From the NCBI GenBank assembly GCA_037501455.1, contig CM074865.1, forward strand, positions 39,600,501 through 39,664,500: a stretch of DNA of 64,000 nt. Reading direction: 5' to 3'. The stretch's first letter is position 1; each line of letters begins with the position of its first letter. The notes beneath the pieces were generated by a model that was not told where the DNA came from, made no database searches, and saw nothing but the letters and a program-made list of their open reading frames with translations. The translations under genes were made by a program, and so were the position numbers. Shown here one piece after another: positions 1 through 9,947 of this stretch. Source of the DNA: Lantana camara. Lineage: Eukaryota; Streptophyta; Magnoliopsida; Lamiales; Verbenaceae.

Positions 1-1818
1 TTGCATGAATTTGATTTGTATATGAACTTCGCCTACCTATTTGCATTCTTTAAATGTGTAAACGTAAGCCGTGCGTCAATGTGGTTCATTTGGAGTCTAA
101 GCTTTGTGTTTTGTCTTCAGTTGGTTCAGGTGCACCCGGGGTGGTGTTTCATGGTCCGTTCTGATTCCGGGGTGATCGTTTGTCCGGTTTTAGTTTCTTA
201 GATGTAAGGTGAGGTTTAGGTTTGTTTCTTTTAGTTAATGCGACCTACAACCGTATATGCTCGTTTTCAAGCCCACATGCGAATATATACTATATGTATA
301 TTAAATATGTGTCTTATGATATGTTATGAATCTTGTTAATTAGGTTTGATATGAATTCTTCTGAAATTATACGTATGGGCGTATATAAGCTTAAAATGGT
401 TTTGGAACGAGGCTATGCTCCAAATCGTGTCGTGTCAAGCGAACTATGGATCTCCTTCAACATATTATGAATTTGGAAGACACGGAGAGGTACGTGTATA
501 GCATATGCCGAATTACACAGTAAGGTATGTTTCTTATGGTAGGTTTCTTAAGGTATGAATCGTATGTTTCTAGGTTTTGCGAGTTAGGTATGTTTTATAT
601 GAATCTAAGAATCCATTTGAATCTACTTGAATCCCTGGGCCCCGGAGGTATGGGTAAGGGAGACCCTGTGCGGCTGTTGGGGTTGCCGGTTATCACCCCT
701 GTGCACACACTCCTTTGAAGTATCTACGCACGACTCTTAGGGAGATGGAGAAGGCGTGGTGCTTTGAGCCTTCGGCTGAGGCCGGAGAAGGTACGTTGTG
801 GGCTCACGACCACACGTATATTGAGTTGGAAGATATGGGCCCATAACCCTCGTGTAGACTTCCAAAGAAGGTTGGAATACAGGAATTTGAATCTATAAAT
901 CTATGAATCCTAGGAATTTTATGAGTTTATGCTTCCTTTCGAATCTTTTGAGTCTTTTGATTAAGCAGTAAGGTGGGAGACCCGTACTCGCCGGGTATTT
1001 GAATTCTTTTGTTATGTTGATTATGAAATGGGATAGGAGAGTTTGTTTTCAATATAGATTTCTATGCTAAGTTATGACTCGGTCTGAATATATTTGAATC
1101 CCTATGAGTTTTATATGAAACCATATGCATTTTTGAATCTATGAATCCTCACGAGTTTTCACACTTAAGAGTTTATGAATATATGTATAAGTATGAGTTC
1201 TTTTGGAAAATGGCTTTGGTATGTAAAACCCTATCCCCCGGTTCATAGTCTTTTGTTTGATACGTGCTTTGCTCTATATGTATATATGTGTTGGTGTACG
1301 TTAGCCCCTCACTCAGTCGAGTTGTAGACTGACCCTCTCCCTCCCCAATCTTTTAGTGTGTAAGTCTGCTTTGGAGTTTAGAGCTAGGCGGAGTTGAGTC
1401 AAGTCTTTTGAGTTGGTCGGCCTGAGTTAGTTTAGCCTGCATTTACATTTGTATTATTTGAATTCGGATCAATATGTGAGATTTGTATACGTATGCTTAT
1501 GCTATTGTTATTTGAATTGTCCTTGTTAGGTTTTATAATTTGTTTAAAAGAGGCCTGAGGAGCCCAAGTCTGTTTGCGAGCCGTGTGTTTAATTTCTGTA
1601 GGCCCGTGGCCAATGCATGTGTTTGATCTTTAGTCTTCCGTTGTACTCTGCTTTGTTGGTTGGTTTTGCTTGACAGGGTCTACGTTCCGCCTAGCTTAGT
1701 TGTTTGTTTTGTTTGTCTCCCGTTCGCTACAGTTTGATCCGGGTGCGGACCCTCCATTTCGTTGCTTGGGTTGGATCGTAGTGCGGGGGATGTGGTGCCT
1801 CACATGCGGGGTGCTACA
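1..1818 (+). mobile_element. LTR (3' part only), Ty3/gypsy family-B-like
   Basis: The segment ends in TGCTACA at 1812-1818 after a GTGCGGGGGATGTGGTGCCT block that closes the other long LTRs here. No primer-binding site follows, so it is a 3' LTR or solo LTR whose start lies left of the window. It shares the family tail: a CAGTC/GACTG hairpin at 1314-1331, then a pyrimidine tract and the GCTAGGCGG block near 1384. It abuts the LTR of a minus-strand element at 1819, so it inserted there; its left target-site duplication cannot be seen. The short ORFs inside it show no domain and I regard them as chance. Confidence 0.85.
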
Positions 1819-3344
1819 AAAAGAATGTACACAAAGGTCCCCTCCCGGGGACGAACTTGCAGAATGTTTCTGCAAAAAAGTCCCCGGCCGGGGACTTCTT
1901 CTTTGCAAATTCTCCTCGCCCGGGGAGAAACGAACAGCAGCAACGTACAACAGTTTAAGCAGAGGAAAAATACAACAAACAGGGGAGACATAGCAGCAGA
2001 TTACAGCGGCAGATACATAGCAAGAACAACCCCAAAAATGAAGAAAACTAGGCATAAGGTTCACACACAACAACCAGCAACAAAAAGGAATGAAAATGGC
2101 CAACATATTTCACAATTCTAGCGTACAAATCCCCTGTTCTCAGCCATGAAACACAGCGGCAATGTAGCAGCAACCTAGCAGTTCATAACTCAAGCAAAAC
2201 TACAAGGAGAATGAAGCAAAACAACCACAAACACAACCGGCAATTTGATGGCAGCAAAAAGGCATGAAAAACTCAACATTTCCAAGATTTTCTTGCAAGA
2301 AAGCTTAAGCTCATTAATGAAAAATCATTAAATAACCAACTACTAAGAAAATAGAGTATATAAACGAAACAAAGAAACACAAGAGAGCATAAAATAAGTC
2401 TTAGATCTTCAAATCAAGCATAGATGAGCATGTTCTCAAGAATTTCATCTAAAACCTAACTATTCACCATCTTCTTCAAGTACCATGAATCCAAAACTTA
2501 AAACATGAATTAAATGGATGAAAATGATCACAAGAATGTGGAGAATAAGAATCTTACCTTGATCCTGAAGATGGAGCAAAAAAAGTGGAGATAAGAGCTC
2601 AAAGGGCATGAAAATGGTGTTTCCCCTTCTTTGTTTCTTTCTTGCTTGTATTTCCTTCTTTTTCCCTTGGTATGGATCGAGATCAGTAGGTGTGGAGAGA
2701 GAGAGATAGATGATTTAGGTGAGATTAAGTCAAATAAATGATGAGGATTAGGTCTCATAGATCCAAGATAGGTCATAGGTGCGTTTTAGGAGCATATGGC
2801 TGAAATTTTTGCTCCGTCGGGGGTCAAAACGGCATCAAAAAAATATGAAACTTGTTCCATTGCGTCCGGGTCATAGAAAGGAGTTGAATGCCGAAGATGG
2901 TACTCGAATCCGAGTGCCGGAGCTCAAGATATAAAATAAAACGTACACAAGTGTACCAGAATTACTCATTTTTCAAATGAGTCCAAAACTTTCAAAAAGT
3001 TGCAAATAAGCCCAAAACCAAAATTTCAATTAAGTCCACATATTTTAAAATCAAGTAATTACATCCTTAAATTACATATTTCAAATAATTCACGAAATTA
3101 GCATGCTCGGGAATAAAATTCTCGTATCATAAATTCATAATTCAAACGTATTCACATCATAGTTTCACTTAGGACATTTTCTTGGCACTTAAATCATATA
3201 TTTCATTTTATTTAAAATAATTAAAATAAGAAACAATTAGAAATAAATATGAATGCATGAAATAAAAATGAAAATAAATCCAATTACGGAAAATAAACTC
3301 ATACGTGGTACAACCCTGTACGTGCGAACGAGCGGGGTGTCACA
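1819..3344 (-). mobile_element. LTR remnant of minus-strand element F
   Basis: Read on the minus strand, the LTR starts TGTGACACCCCGC at 3344, right after the polypurine tract of the internal region. It runs leftward to 1819, where the preceding LTR interrupts it. A donor-like AAG|GTAAG lies at 2558-2556 (minus), after a purine-rich leader-like stretch. A cluster of GC-rich palindromes fills 1836-1928. The rest is AT-rich with no coding sequence I can support. Confidence 0.85.
1836..1928. repeat. GC-rich palindrome cassette in LTR F
   Basis: Three palindromes in under 100 bp of otherwise AT-rich LTR. GTCCCC/GGGGAC with loop TCCC is at 1837-1852. AAGTCCCCGGCCGGGGACTT is a perfect 20-nt palindrome at 1878-1897. 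TCTCC/GGAGA flanks a C/G-rich loop at 1911-1928. It lies about 1.4-1.5 kb from the LTR start, matching the place of different palindrome cassettes in the other LTR families. Confidence 0.85.
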
Positions 3345-3361
3345 AACTCTCCCCTTAAAAA

Positions 3362-3379
3362 GGACCTGTCCTCAGGTCC
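3362..3379 (-). other. Stem-loop beside polypurine tract (F)
   Basis: Minus-strand stem GGACCT/AGGTCC with loop GAGGAC, about 3 nt from the T-run and polypurine tract. Elements A, B, D and G carry the same loop type with different stems (see findings). Confidence 0.8.
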
Positions 3380-3797
3380 GACTCAGGACCTCGAACCACT
3401 CCTGATAAAACTTCTCATTTTCTTTTTGATCTCTCGAGTGGACTCTTCGACTTTCAATCTCTTGCCTTCTTAAGTCTTGCACCTTAAGTCTTACCTCTTC
3501 TCGATGGCTCTATCAAGTTGACAAGGAGAACTCAACCCTCAAGCTTACCGAACACTCACGTCAACGTAAAATCTCACTAAGAACTCTCAAAAGAAACTCA
3601 CAACAAAGTCATGCGCAAGTGAAGGGAATACAAGAGAGTGAAATAACAACAACAATGATCACAATAAGGCATCCCGAAAATAAATGAATAAATGGTCTCG
3701 GGATCGACCAATGCATGTGATGTTATGCCGTGTTTGCAATTGTACATTCCACCGAGGTATTTTGATTAACTTCTACCCTTCTTTCTCTTTCTCTACC

Positions 3798-3802
3798 CAA
3801 GG
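3798..3802. repeat. Target-site duplication CAAGG (left)
   Basis: CAAGG immediately precedes the first base of element A's 5' LTR and recurs at 15000-15004 directly after its 3' LTR. A 5-bp duplication is normal for Ty3/gypsy integration and fixes both ends of the element. Confidence 0.95.
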
Positions 3803-4124
3803 TGTAACGCCCCGACTTTTCGGACGTAAAGGTAGGACGTATGTGTTTACCTATTTGCGCGAATTAATTGTTTTTACGTGTTTTATATTTTATTTTATTA
3901 TAATTGTTATTATTTTATTATATTATATTATCTTATTTTAATATTATTAATGTTATATATATATATATATATTTCGTATTATATATATATATATATGTTT
4001 AATTATATTATTATTAATTTAATGATTATGCTAATTATATGTTATGTTAATTAATCATGGTTTAATTAATAATTTATATATATATATATATATGTATATA
4101 ATTATACGTAGATAAATATATTTA

Positions 4125-4314
4125 TGCATGAATTTCAATTTTTGCATGGGTTTAATATAATTATGCATGAAATCATATTTATGCATGGGAATTTTAATTC
4201 ATGCATGAATTGCATGAAAATCATAATTTTTGCATGGGGATGATTTCTGCATGAATTTTATTTCATATGCATGAGAATTAATATATTCATGCATGAAGAT
4301 TTTATTTATGCATG
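4125..4314. promoter_or_regulatory. Cluster of eleven TGCATG (RY) motifs in A U3
   Basis: Eleven copies of TGCATG in about 190 bp of A/T-rich sequence; the 3' LTR holds the same cluster at 11492-11681. CATGCA/TGCATG is the RY element bound by seed-type B3 transcription factors. The link to expression is inference. Confidence 0.6.
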
Positions 4315-4498
4315 GGATTTATGTTTAGTTGCTTGGATCGATCATATCACAAATTTTGTGCTTCGTTCTCTTATGAAATGATATCAAATTGCCACGATTT
4401 TGTAATATGTTGTACATATATGTGTTATGAACATGATTTTATGCTCAATTTACATTTTCGAATTCATTTGATTAGTTAACGGATTTAATTTGTTTTGA

Positions 4499-4544
4499 GG
4501 AACCAAAACGGGAGCTAACGAGCACTTAGCGTACCCTTGGTTCC
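4499..4544. promoter_or_regulatory. Nested palindrome in LTR U3
   Basis: Outer arms GGAACCAA (4499-4506) and TTGGTTCC (4537-4544) enclose inner arms GCTAA (4514-4518) and TTAGC (4526-4530). The A' LTR (about 58953-59000) and the truncated LTR at 39204 (about 39664-39710) keep both pairs of arms. Element D keeps GCTAAA/TTTAGC inside different outer arms. It lies just upstream of the conserved CTTGAGCTCGGGAACTCG block. Confidence 0.7.
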
Positions 4545-4936
4545 GAATTTAATATCTTGAGCTCGGGAACTCGGATTCGAGTTTCGTCAACTCCGCTGAA
4601 CTCGTAACGAAAATTCGAGTTTAGTAAACTTAGCCTTATAATTTTCCTAAGTCGTTTGAAACTCCGAAATCCAACCGAAAAACGAAACGGAGACCAACTT
4701 GACCTTGTTACACTAAATCAGCCATATCTTGGCCAAACCATAACCAAATTAACCATGGTTTGATTCTTTTTAACCCTAACTCAACCATCTATCAGTACAT
4801 ATCAAGCCCTAACTGAGATTATCCTCACACAAGCCCCAAAACTCAGCCAAAGCTTCTGTTCCTTATTCCAGTCCCGAAACCCTTCAAACCTTGGAGATTT
4901 TGGAGCTCAATCTCATCCAAACTTCAACCAATCATC

Positions 4937-4944
4937 AAGGTAAG
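4937..4944 (+). promoter_or_regulatory. Donor-like splice site in LTR leader (A)
   Basis: AAG|GTAAG with the GT at 4940-4941, after a C/T-rich stretch that looks like a plant 5' untranslated exon. The same site is in the 3' LTR (GT 12307-12308), the A' LTR (59396-59397) and, on the minus strand, LTRs of B, D, F and G. Use as a splice site is inferred. Confidence 0.55.
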
Positions 4945-5570
4945 TTAAGGGTTATATTATATGTTTAATTCTGATCATTTTCATCCTTCCATTCATGATT
5001 TTGAGCATGGATTCTTCATTTCTGGACTGTTTTTCCGAAATAGAAGATTTTGGGCAAAATCTTGATCTCCTTTGATTCTCTATGGTTTTGAGTGATTCCA
5101 AGCCTGAGATTAATTGTTTTAACATCCTCATATCATTTATGATCATTGCTTTCGTGGTTGTTGCGATATATATGAGATATCATTTATGTAATTTTTCAGA
5201 AAATTTCACATAAGGTCACGTGTGCTTCCATGCCTTGCTTGATCACTTTTGGAACTGATTTACTTGTTCATTATATGATGTTTTGCTGCGTATTTGGTGG
5301 CTTTTTGGACTTGAACTGAATCGGATTGATTGAGCTCAAGCTTGCTCTGTTTTCTTCGAAGCTTTGCCCTGTTTTTCACGCTGGATTTTGCTGTCATTTT
5401 TGCTGTGATTTCCTTCTTCCTTTTTGTTGTCTCTTTCTTGGATTCTTGGGTGTGTTTAACTGAGTCTTTTACAGCTTTTCATGCATGATTGGGTTGCCTT
5501 TCTTGCTCGTACATGGCTGTAGTTGCTGCTGCACTTTTCTGTTAAAAACAGGGGTTGATTTCTGGGTTGG

Positions 5571-5693
5571 GACACGGGGGTGTCGTTTGCTGCTTTTCCG
5601 GCGAGGCACGGGGGTGCAGAGTGGGCTGATCTTGCTGTACCGAGACACGGGGGGTCTCGGTCCAGGCTAGGGTGGTGACACGGGGGTGTCACC
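5571..5693. repeat. GC-rich hairpin cassette in 5' LTR of A
   Basis: Four hairpins: GACAC/GTGTC loop GGGG (5571-5584); GCAC/GTGC loop GGGG (5606-5617); a CCGAGAC/GTCTCGG hairpin (about 5639-5659) damaged by a one-base deletion relative to the 3' LTR; and GGTGACAC/GTGTCACC loop GGGG (5674-5693). The 3' LTR copy of hairpin three is a perfect 9-bp stem. Confidence 0.9.
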
Positions 5694-5924
5694 CCGTTTT
5701 GGTTGATTTCTGCTGCTTTTTCTTTGAACTGTTGCTGCTGTTATTTCCATGGCTTTGCTGCTTCTTCTGTGTGTGTTCTGTGCGTTGTGTTGTGTCTTGG
5801 ATGCATGCATGCATGGCTGTGTATTTATCTATATGTAAGGTGTGGGTTTATGTTTATAATGCATGCATGGTTTGTGTATAAAATATAACATATATGCATG
5901 CATGGGGTGTGTGAGTGTGTACGT

Positions 5925-6037
5925 GAATATATATATATATATATATTATATATATTATATATTATATGTTATTATATATTTAGTATATTATATATATATA
6001 TATTATATTATATATATATATTTATTATATATATTTT
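5925..6037. repeat. TA microsatellite in A 5' LTR
   Basis: Almost pure TA/TTA repeats downstream of the hairpin cassette, repeated in the 3' LTR at about 13294-13405. Low-complexity sequence. Confidence 0.85.
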
Positions 6038-6654
6038 AAATATTATTTGATTTAATTTAATTATTGAAATTAATTGATTTCCATTTCGCGTATTTATTTT
6101 ACTGACTATTGTTTGAACGTTTCCAATTATTTATTTTATTCCTCAATGTGAATTTGAATAATATGTGTTATGCTTCTTAAATGAATTTTAGATTAATTGA
6201 TATGCATTATGAATTTATGAAATTATGAAATTAAATGAAATATATGAACGAATGATTTGATTATATGATTTAAATTATTTAATCGTGCACATGAACATTT
6301 TTATGATATAACATGATTATTTATGCATTCATGTCATATGTACTTCATTGCCGAGCGTCATATGTGGTCATTGAGTCTCATACCTTTTCTTTTACACAGA
6401 TTCGGGTTTGGTCGGAGACGAGGGCGAGCATTGAGACGCTTGTACCTTTCTTTTGCTTTGGTAAAGGTGGGTTTTTCTTCTACTAGTTAAACAACCCTAT
6501 AAATCCCTTATGTGCAAAGTTTTAAGCCAAAATAATATATTTATATAATCGAGTCATTTTGGGTAAATGATTTCAAACGTATGACCCCTTTTTAATTAAG
6601 AAACCCTACCTTATGTTTGGCGAGACACATTTCTGATTTCTGATTTCTGATTAC

Positions 6655-6870
6655 GGGCCCCGGGACTTAGTATATGTGGCTAACCGAGGAAGCAAGGGCT
6701 GACGGGGATCCCATATACTAGTTCCAAACAAACTACGGTGATACCGGCCCTCGCTAGGAGTTTTAGCGAGGAATGGGAGCTGAGTGCCTTTGGGGGATTC
6801 ATGTACCCCCATTGGCCCCTGTAAAAAACCGGTGGTCAGGTCTAGCTAACTTGTCCACCACCCGGAGGAA
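6655..6870 (+). other. GC-rich structured module near LTR 3' end
   Basis: A GC-rich island in the AT-rich LTR with several inverted repeats: TAGTATATG (6668-6676) against CATATACTA (6712-6720); CCTCGCTA against TAGCGAGG about 30 bp further on; and GGTGG against CCACC near its end. Homologous modules occur in the 3' LTR of A, in A' (about 61215-61425), C (42540-42770) and D. Some paired positions change together or to G-U pairs. Function unknown. Confidence 0.65.
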
Positions 6871-7166
6871 GAAGGTGTATATGTATGATTATGATCATTT
6901 ATGTATGTGCACGAAAGATATGTATGATAACCACTAATTATGATATGATTACACGAGGAGATGGTTGGAGATTGTGCACGCTCACTCGCCGAGCTTAAAC
7001 CCTTATGAACAATTATGAATGAAAATGAACGTCGTAATCCCGTTGATGTTTTCTATTGTTTTAACCACTTGGTAAATTCTTATCAAACTTCACACGGGAT
7101 TAGGGCTTGCATGTATGTGTTTAAATTATGCGATATTGTATATTTATGCCCCGTTTTTATACCCAC

Positions 7167-7183
7167 CAGTCTCTTTTAGACTG
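7167..7183 (+). other. 6-bp/5-nt hairpin near LTR 3' end (A)
   Basis: Stem CAGTCT/AGACTG with loop CTTTT, followed by pyrimidine-rich sequence and CAG acceptor-like sites at about 7200 and 7213. The 3' LTR has it at 14535-14551. Equivalent hairpins with changed stem bases lie in C, D, G, A' and B. Confidence 0.75.
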
Positions 7184-7639
7184 AACCCGGTTGTTTTCAG
7201 CTGTTTTGTGCAGGTATAGGAGTGCTAGGCGGGAATACAAGTCGTCTAGGTCTTGCATTTATGTTTAGCACTTCTTTTCAGTCTCATATTCATACTTTAG
7301 TTGCTACTCTTGTATTTGATCATAGTATAAATTGGAGCGTTATGATTTTGTAGGCCGTGAGTGCCGTTGGATATTCGAATGCTTTTGTGTATCTATTTTT
7401 GGAGCTTGATGGCTCACTGTATATGCTTTGTCGTTATTGCTTCCGCAAATTCTCTTTAACTCTGATTTTATATGTTCCTTAAGTTGATTGGTTCAAGGGT
7501 TAGTCCCGCCTAGCATAGCGTGTGTGTTGTGTCCCCGTTCGCCGTGGATTTGGCACGTGTATGGACTTCCATTTCATATACGGGTCGGGTCTCGGTGCGG
7601 GGGATGTGGTACCTTACGCTCGGGTGCTACATCCTTAAG

Positions 7640-7651
7640 TGGTATCAGAGC
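7640..7651 (+). other. Primer-binding site, initiator Met tRNA
   Basis: TGGTATCAGAGC, nine bases after the 5' LTR end, is complementary to the 3' end of plant initiator-methionine tRNA. It primes minus-strand cDNA synthesis. The same motif serves A', B and D here. Confidence 0.95.
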
Positions 7652-7842
7652 TTAGGGTTGCAAAACCCGGGCTCTAGTGTCGTGTTGAGTCAGTTAGGTC
7701 GTTCGGCTTTAGGAACAACTTGTCAATGTGTTGCATATGTATTGTTTACGTGCTTGTGTGCTTTAAATCTTGAATTTTGATCGAATTAATTGCACTTGCA
7801 TGCATGGACTAAAAATAGCATGCATTTTCAGTATTTCTTGAA

Positions 7843-7849
7843 CAGGATG
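7843..7849 (+). promoter_or_regulatory. Acceptor-like CAG|G at gag start (A)
   Basis: A T-rich run ends in CAG (7843-7845), followed by one G and the gag ATG (7847-7849). Family B has the same layout (38099-38093 minus; 16479-16485 plus, with ATG changed to ATA). A splice from the LTR donor at 4940 to here would remove about 2.9 kb and bring gag close to the 5' end; this is inferred. Confidence 0.5.
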
Positions 7850-8173
7850 CCTCCACGTAGACACCGTGAGAGATCTCCCGGATGCCGTCGTCATCATGAT
7901 CGATCTCCTACGCCTCCACCCCAACCACAAGCACCACCGATGGATATGGGGAATTTTATGGAAGCAGTTTTTAACTATGTCGAGCATAGGAGGGCTCAAG
8001 CTCCCCCACCACAACAGGCAGAACAACAAGCTCCTCCACTAAATCATAATAACAATAGAGACCCTCATGGGGTGTTTCTGAGTTACAACCCCCCTCGATT
8101 GTCTGGTTCTATCGATGATGCGGTCTCGGAGGGTTGGTTGATTCGAGTAGAGAGGATATCTGGAGTCCGATAG
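7847..8173 (+). pseudogene. gag N-terminus, element A (truncated)
   Basis: Starts MPPRRH and is rich in Pro/Arg/Gln, as is typical for plant chromovirus Gag N-termini. It reaches the beginning of the capsid (the GWL-x-R segment near residue 95) and then hits a stop. The capsid core present in families B and F is absent, so an internal deletion joins the early capsid to the Gag C-terminal tail. Gag would form the cytoplasmic particle that packages the RNA; this piece cannot. Start chosen because the ATG directly follows the acceptor-like CAG|G shared with family B. Confidence 0.8.
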
Positions 8174-8779
8174 TCTACTACGCAAGGGGAGGAAATCAAA
8201 AAGAAGGATCCGGTTTTTAGAGCTCCTATGAGAAGAGGTTCCGGATCGAATTCGGGAAAGAGGCCGATGATGCAAGGTAGTCCCCCTCCTAAGGGTCCGT
8301 TTAAGAAGCCAAGAATGGGAGGACCAACTCCACTGGTTCCAAAAGCTTTGCCTGCACCAATGAGGGATCGACAAGGTCCGAGTGAAGCCCGATTCTCCAA
8401 GCCACCATGCACATATTGTGGAGGGCCAACTCACAACTATCACAAATGCTGGAAGAGGTTGGGTTTATGCCTAATATGTGGAAAAGCTGACCATATGGCG
8501 GATACTTGTCCCTACAAAGACCCCGAATATCAAAGACGAGTTCGAAGGCCAATGCTTCAGGCTCGTGCTTACGCCCTCGAAGGTGAAGAGCAAGATGCAG
8601 AGATCGATCCCACAGCAGTGGTAGAAGGTACCCTATGCATACATAACATGAGCATTCATGCACTCTTTGATTTGGGTGCCACGCATTCTTTTATTTCTTG
8701 TGACTTAGTTGCTATTCTGTGCTTGCCTGTTATTTGCTTTTTCTTCTTGTTACTTGGTGAGTTCGCCACTGGGTGGTAG
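8174..8779 (+). pseudogene. gag C-terminus (zinc knuckle) and protease start, element A
   Basis: Open from 8228. A basic Gly/Pro-rich linker is followed by two knuckle-like motifs: CTYCGGPTHNYHKCW and CLICGKADHMADTC (C-X2-C-X4-H-X4-C), the RNA-binding nucleocapsid. Then comes the conserved EIDPTAVVEG linker and the protease active-site region ALFDLGATHSFI. In active relatives the catalytic triad is Asp-Ser/Thr-Gly; here it reads Asp-Leu-Gly, so the protease is probably dead. The frame is lost shortly after, before the protease domain is complete. Confidence 0.8.
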
Positions 8780-9058
8780 TCTTCAGACAGATCAGTTGAT
8801 TCAGGAGTGTTCAGTTTTGATTGAAGGGAAAGAATATCCGGCTGATTTGGAAGAGTTAAAGATTCAATTAGAGGTATTACTCAAAGTTGGATATTATCAA
8901 TTGAGGATCCGGGAAGAGAACTCCGGAGGATCATGTAAGGCATCTCAGAATTGGGTTGGATACCTTAAGAGAGCATCGGTGGTATGCTAAGTTTGGCAAA
9001 TGTGAGTTCTGGATTGATCGGGTAGCATTTTGGGCTATATTATTTCAAGGAAAGGCTA
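8780..9058 (+). pseudogene. Reverse transcriptase remnants, element A
   Basis: Short pieces of the protease tail and RT sit end to end with large gaps compared with RT of element G: IEGKEYPADL, then EELKIQLE, then YYQLRIREE, then, in a shifted frame, the EDHVRHLR...[10 protein letters not shown] segment. The catalytic F-I-D-D palm motif and the fingers are missing. At least three internal deletions and one frameshift near 9031 are needed to explain it. No reverse transcriptase can be made from this copy. Confidence 0.8.
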
Positions 9059-9947
9059 CTATCAGAGATTAGTTCAGGATTTCTCAAAGATTGCGGCTCC
9101 TTTAATCCGATTGACTAAGAAAGCGGTTAAGTTTGAGTGGGACGAGGCATATGAGGCTAGCTTCCAACTTTTAAAGGAAAAGTTGACCACCGCTCCTGTA
9201 TTAGCACTTCCTGAAGGTACCGAAGGATATACAGTTTATACGGACGCCTCAAAGGAAGGTTTGGGATGTGTGTTGATGCAAAATGGAAGAGTAATCACTT
9301 ATGCCTCAAGGAAATCAAAAGAGCATGAACCGAACTACCCCACTCATGATTCGGAATTAGCGGCAGTGATCTTCGCTTTGGGTAAGTGGAGACACTATTT
9401 TTATGGAATTTCGTTCAAGGTCTTCTCCGATCACAAGAGTCTCCATTACTTATTCTCACATAAGGAATTGAACAAGAGACAACGGCGTTGGATGGAACTT
9501 TTGGCGGATTATGAGTGTACAATCCGATACCATCCCGGCAAAGCCAAATTGGTCGAGGATGCACTTAGTAGGAAAACTAGTGTGTCCAATGTGAAAGTGG
9601 AAATTGTAGATGAGAATGAGTTGTTTAGATTGAGGGCTAGTATTCGGAATATTACGGTTCAACCAGATCTTAAACAGAGGTTAATTGATGCTCAGAGGAT
9701 TGATCCCGAGGTTCAGAAATTAGCTGGGAAAGCTCGAGCTGATTCAGAGTGTCCGTCTGGGTTCGATGATACGGGACTTCTAAGATTCAAGAATAGAGTT
9801 GTTGTCCCGGAAGAGTTAAAAGGGATTATTTTGAGGAAGCACATTGGTCAGAGTATTCGATACCTCTCGGAGGGAACAAGAGGTATAAGGATCTTAAGCA
9901 ATTTTATTGGTGGAATGGATGAGAACGGAATGTTATCAACTTCGTGA
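9030..9947 (+). pseudogene. RNase H and connection domain, element A
   Basis: Open frame of about 305 residues. It begins with the end of RT (LGYIISRKG joined to [16 protein letters not shown], the joint again skipping about 30 residues present in G). A good RNase H domain follows: [10 protein letters not shown] with the first catalytic Asp, [10 protein letters not shown] with the Glu, and [11 protein letters not shown] with another Asp. The linker after [10 protein letters not shown]...YHPGKAK leads toward the integrase. It degrades the RNA strand during cDNA synthesis in active elements. The frame is lost within the integrase zinc-binding part. Confidence 0.85.

Larger units (their letters stand above)
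3345..3802 (-). mobile_element. Element F internal 3' end
   Basis: On the minus strand this is the end of the internal region, with polypurine tract AAGGGGAGAG (3349-3358) directly before the LTR. A stem-loop GGACCT/AGGTCC with loop GAGGAC lies at 3362-3379. No pol domain is recognisable. It ends at 3802, where element A inserted. Across that insertion the sequence resumes directly in the gag C-terminus (15005 on), so F carries gag and a short tail but no pol in this copy: a gag-only derivative or a deleted element. Confidence 0.8.
3803..7631 (+). repeat. 5' LTR of element A
   Basis: 3829 bp, from TGTAACGCCCC to GGGTGCTACA. Contents in order: AT-rich start; eleven TGCATG motifs (4125-4314); a long palindrome (4499-4544); a conserved CTTGAGCTCGGGAACTCGG block (about 4556); a C/T-rich leader-like stretch ending in AAG|GTAAG at 4939/4940; a GC-rich hairpin cassette (5571-5693); TA dinucleotide runs (about 5925-6037); an acceptor-like tract TTTTACACAG near 6400; a GC-rich structured module (about 6655-6870); hairpin CAGTCT/AGACTG (7167-7183); and the ATGTGGTACC...CTACA end. 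Short ORFs within it have no domain. Confidence 0.95.

Noticed and set aside
5571..5693. A CRISPR-like array of palindromic repeats
   Set aside because: Units are few, unequal and without spacers of constant length; it is a plant LTR.
5456..5888. Overlapping ORFs on both strands (61-78 aa) in the A LTR, repeated at 12836-13256
   Set aside because: They exist because the GC-rich hairpin cassette lacks stop codons; there is no domain, and both strands are open for the same reason.
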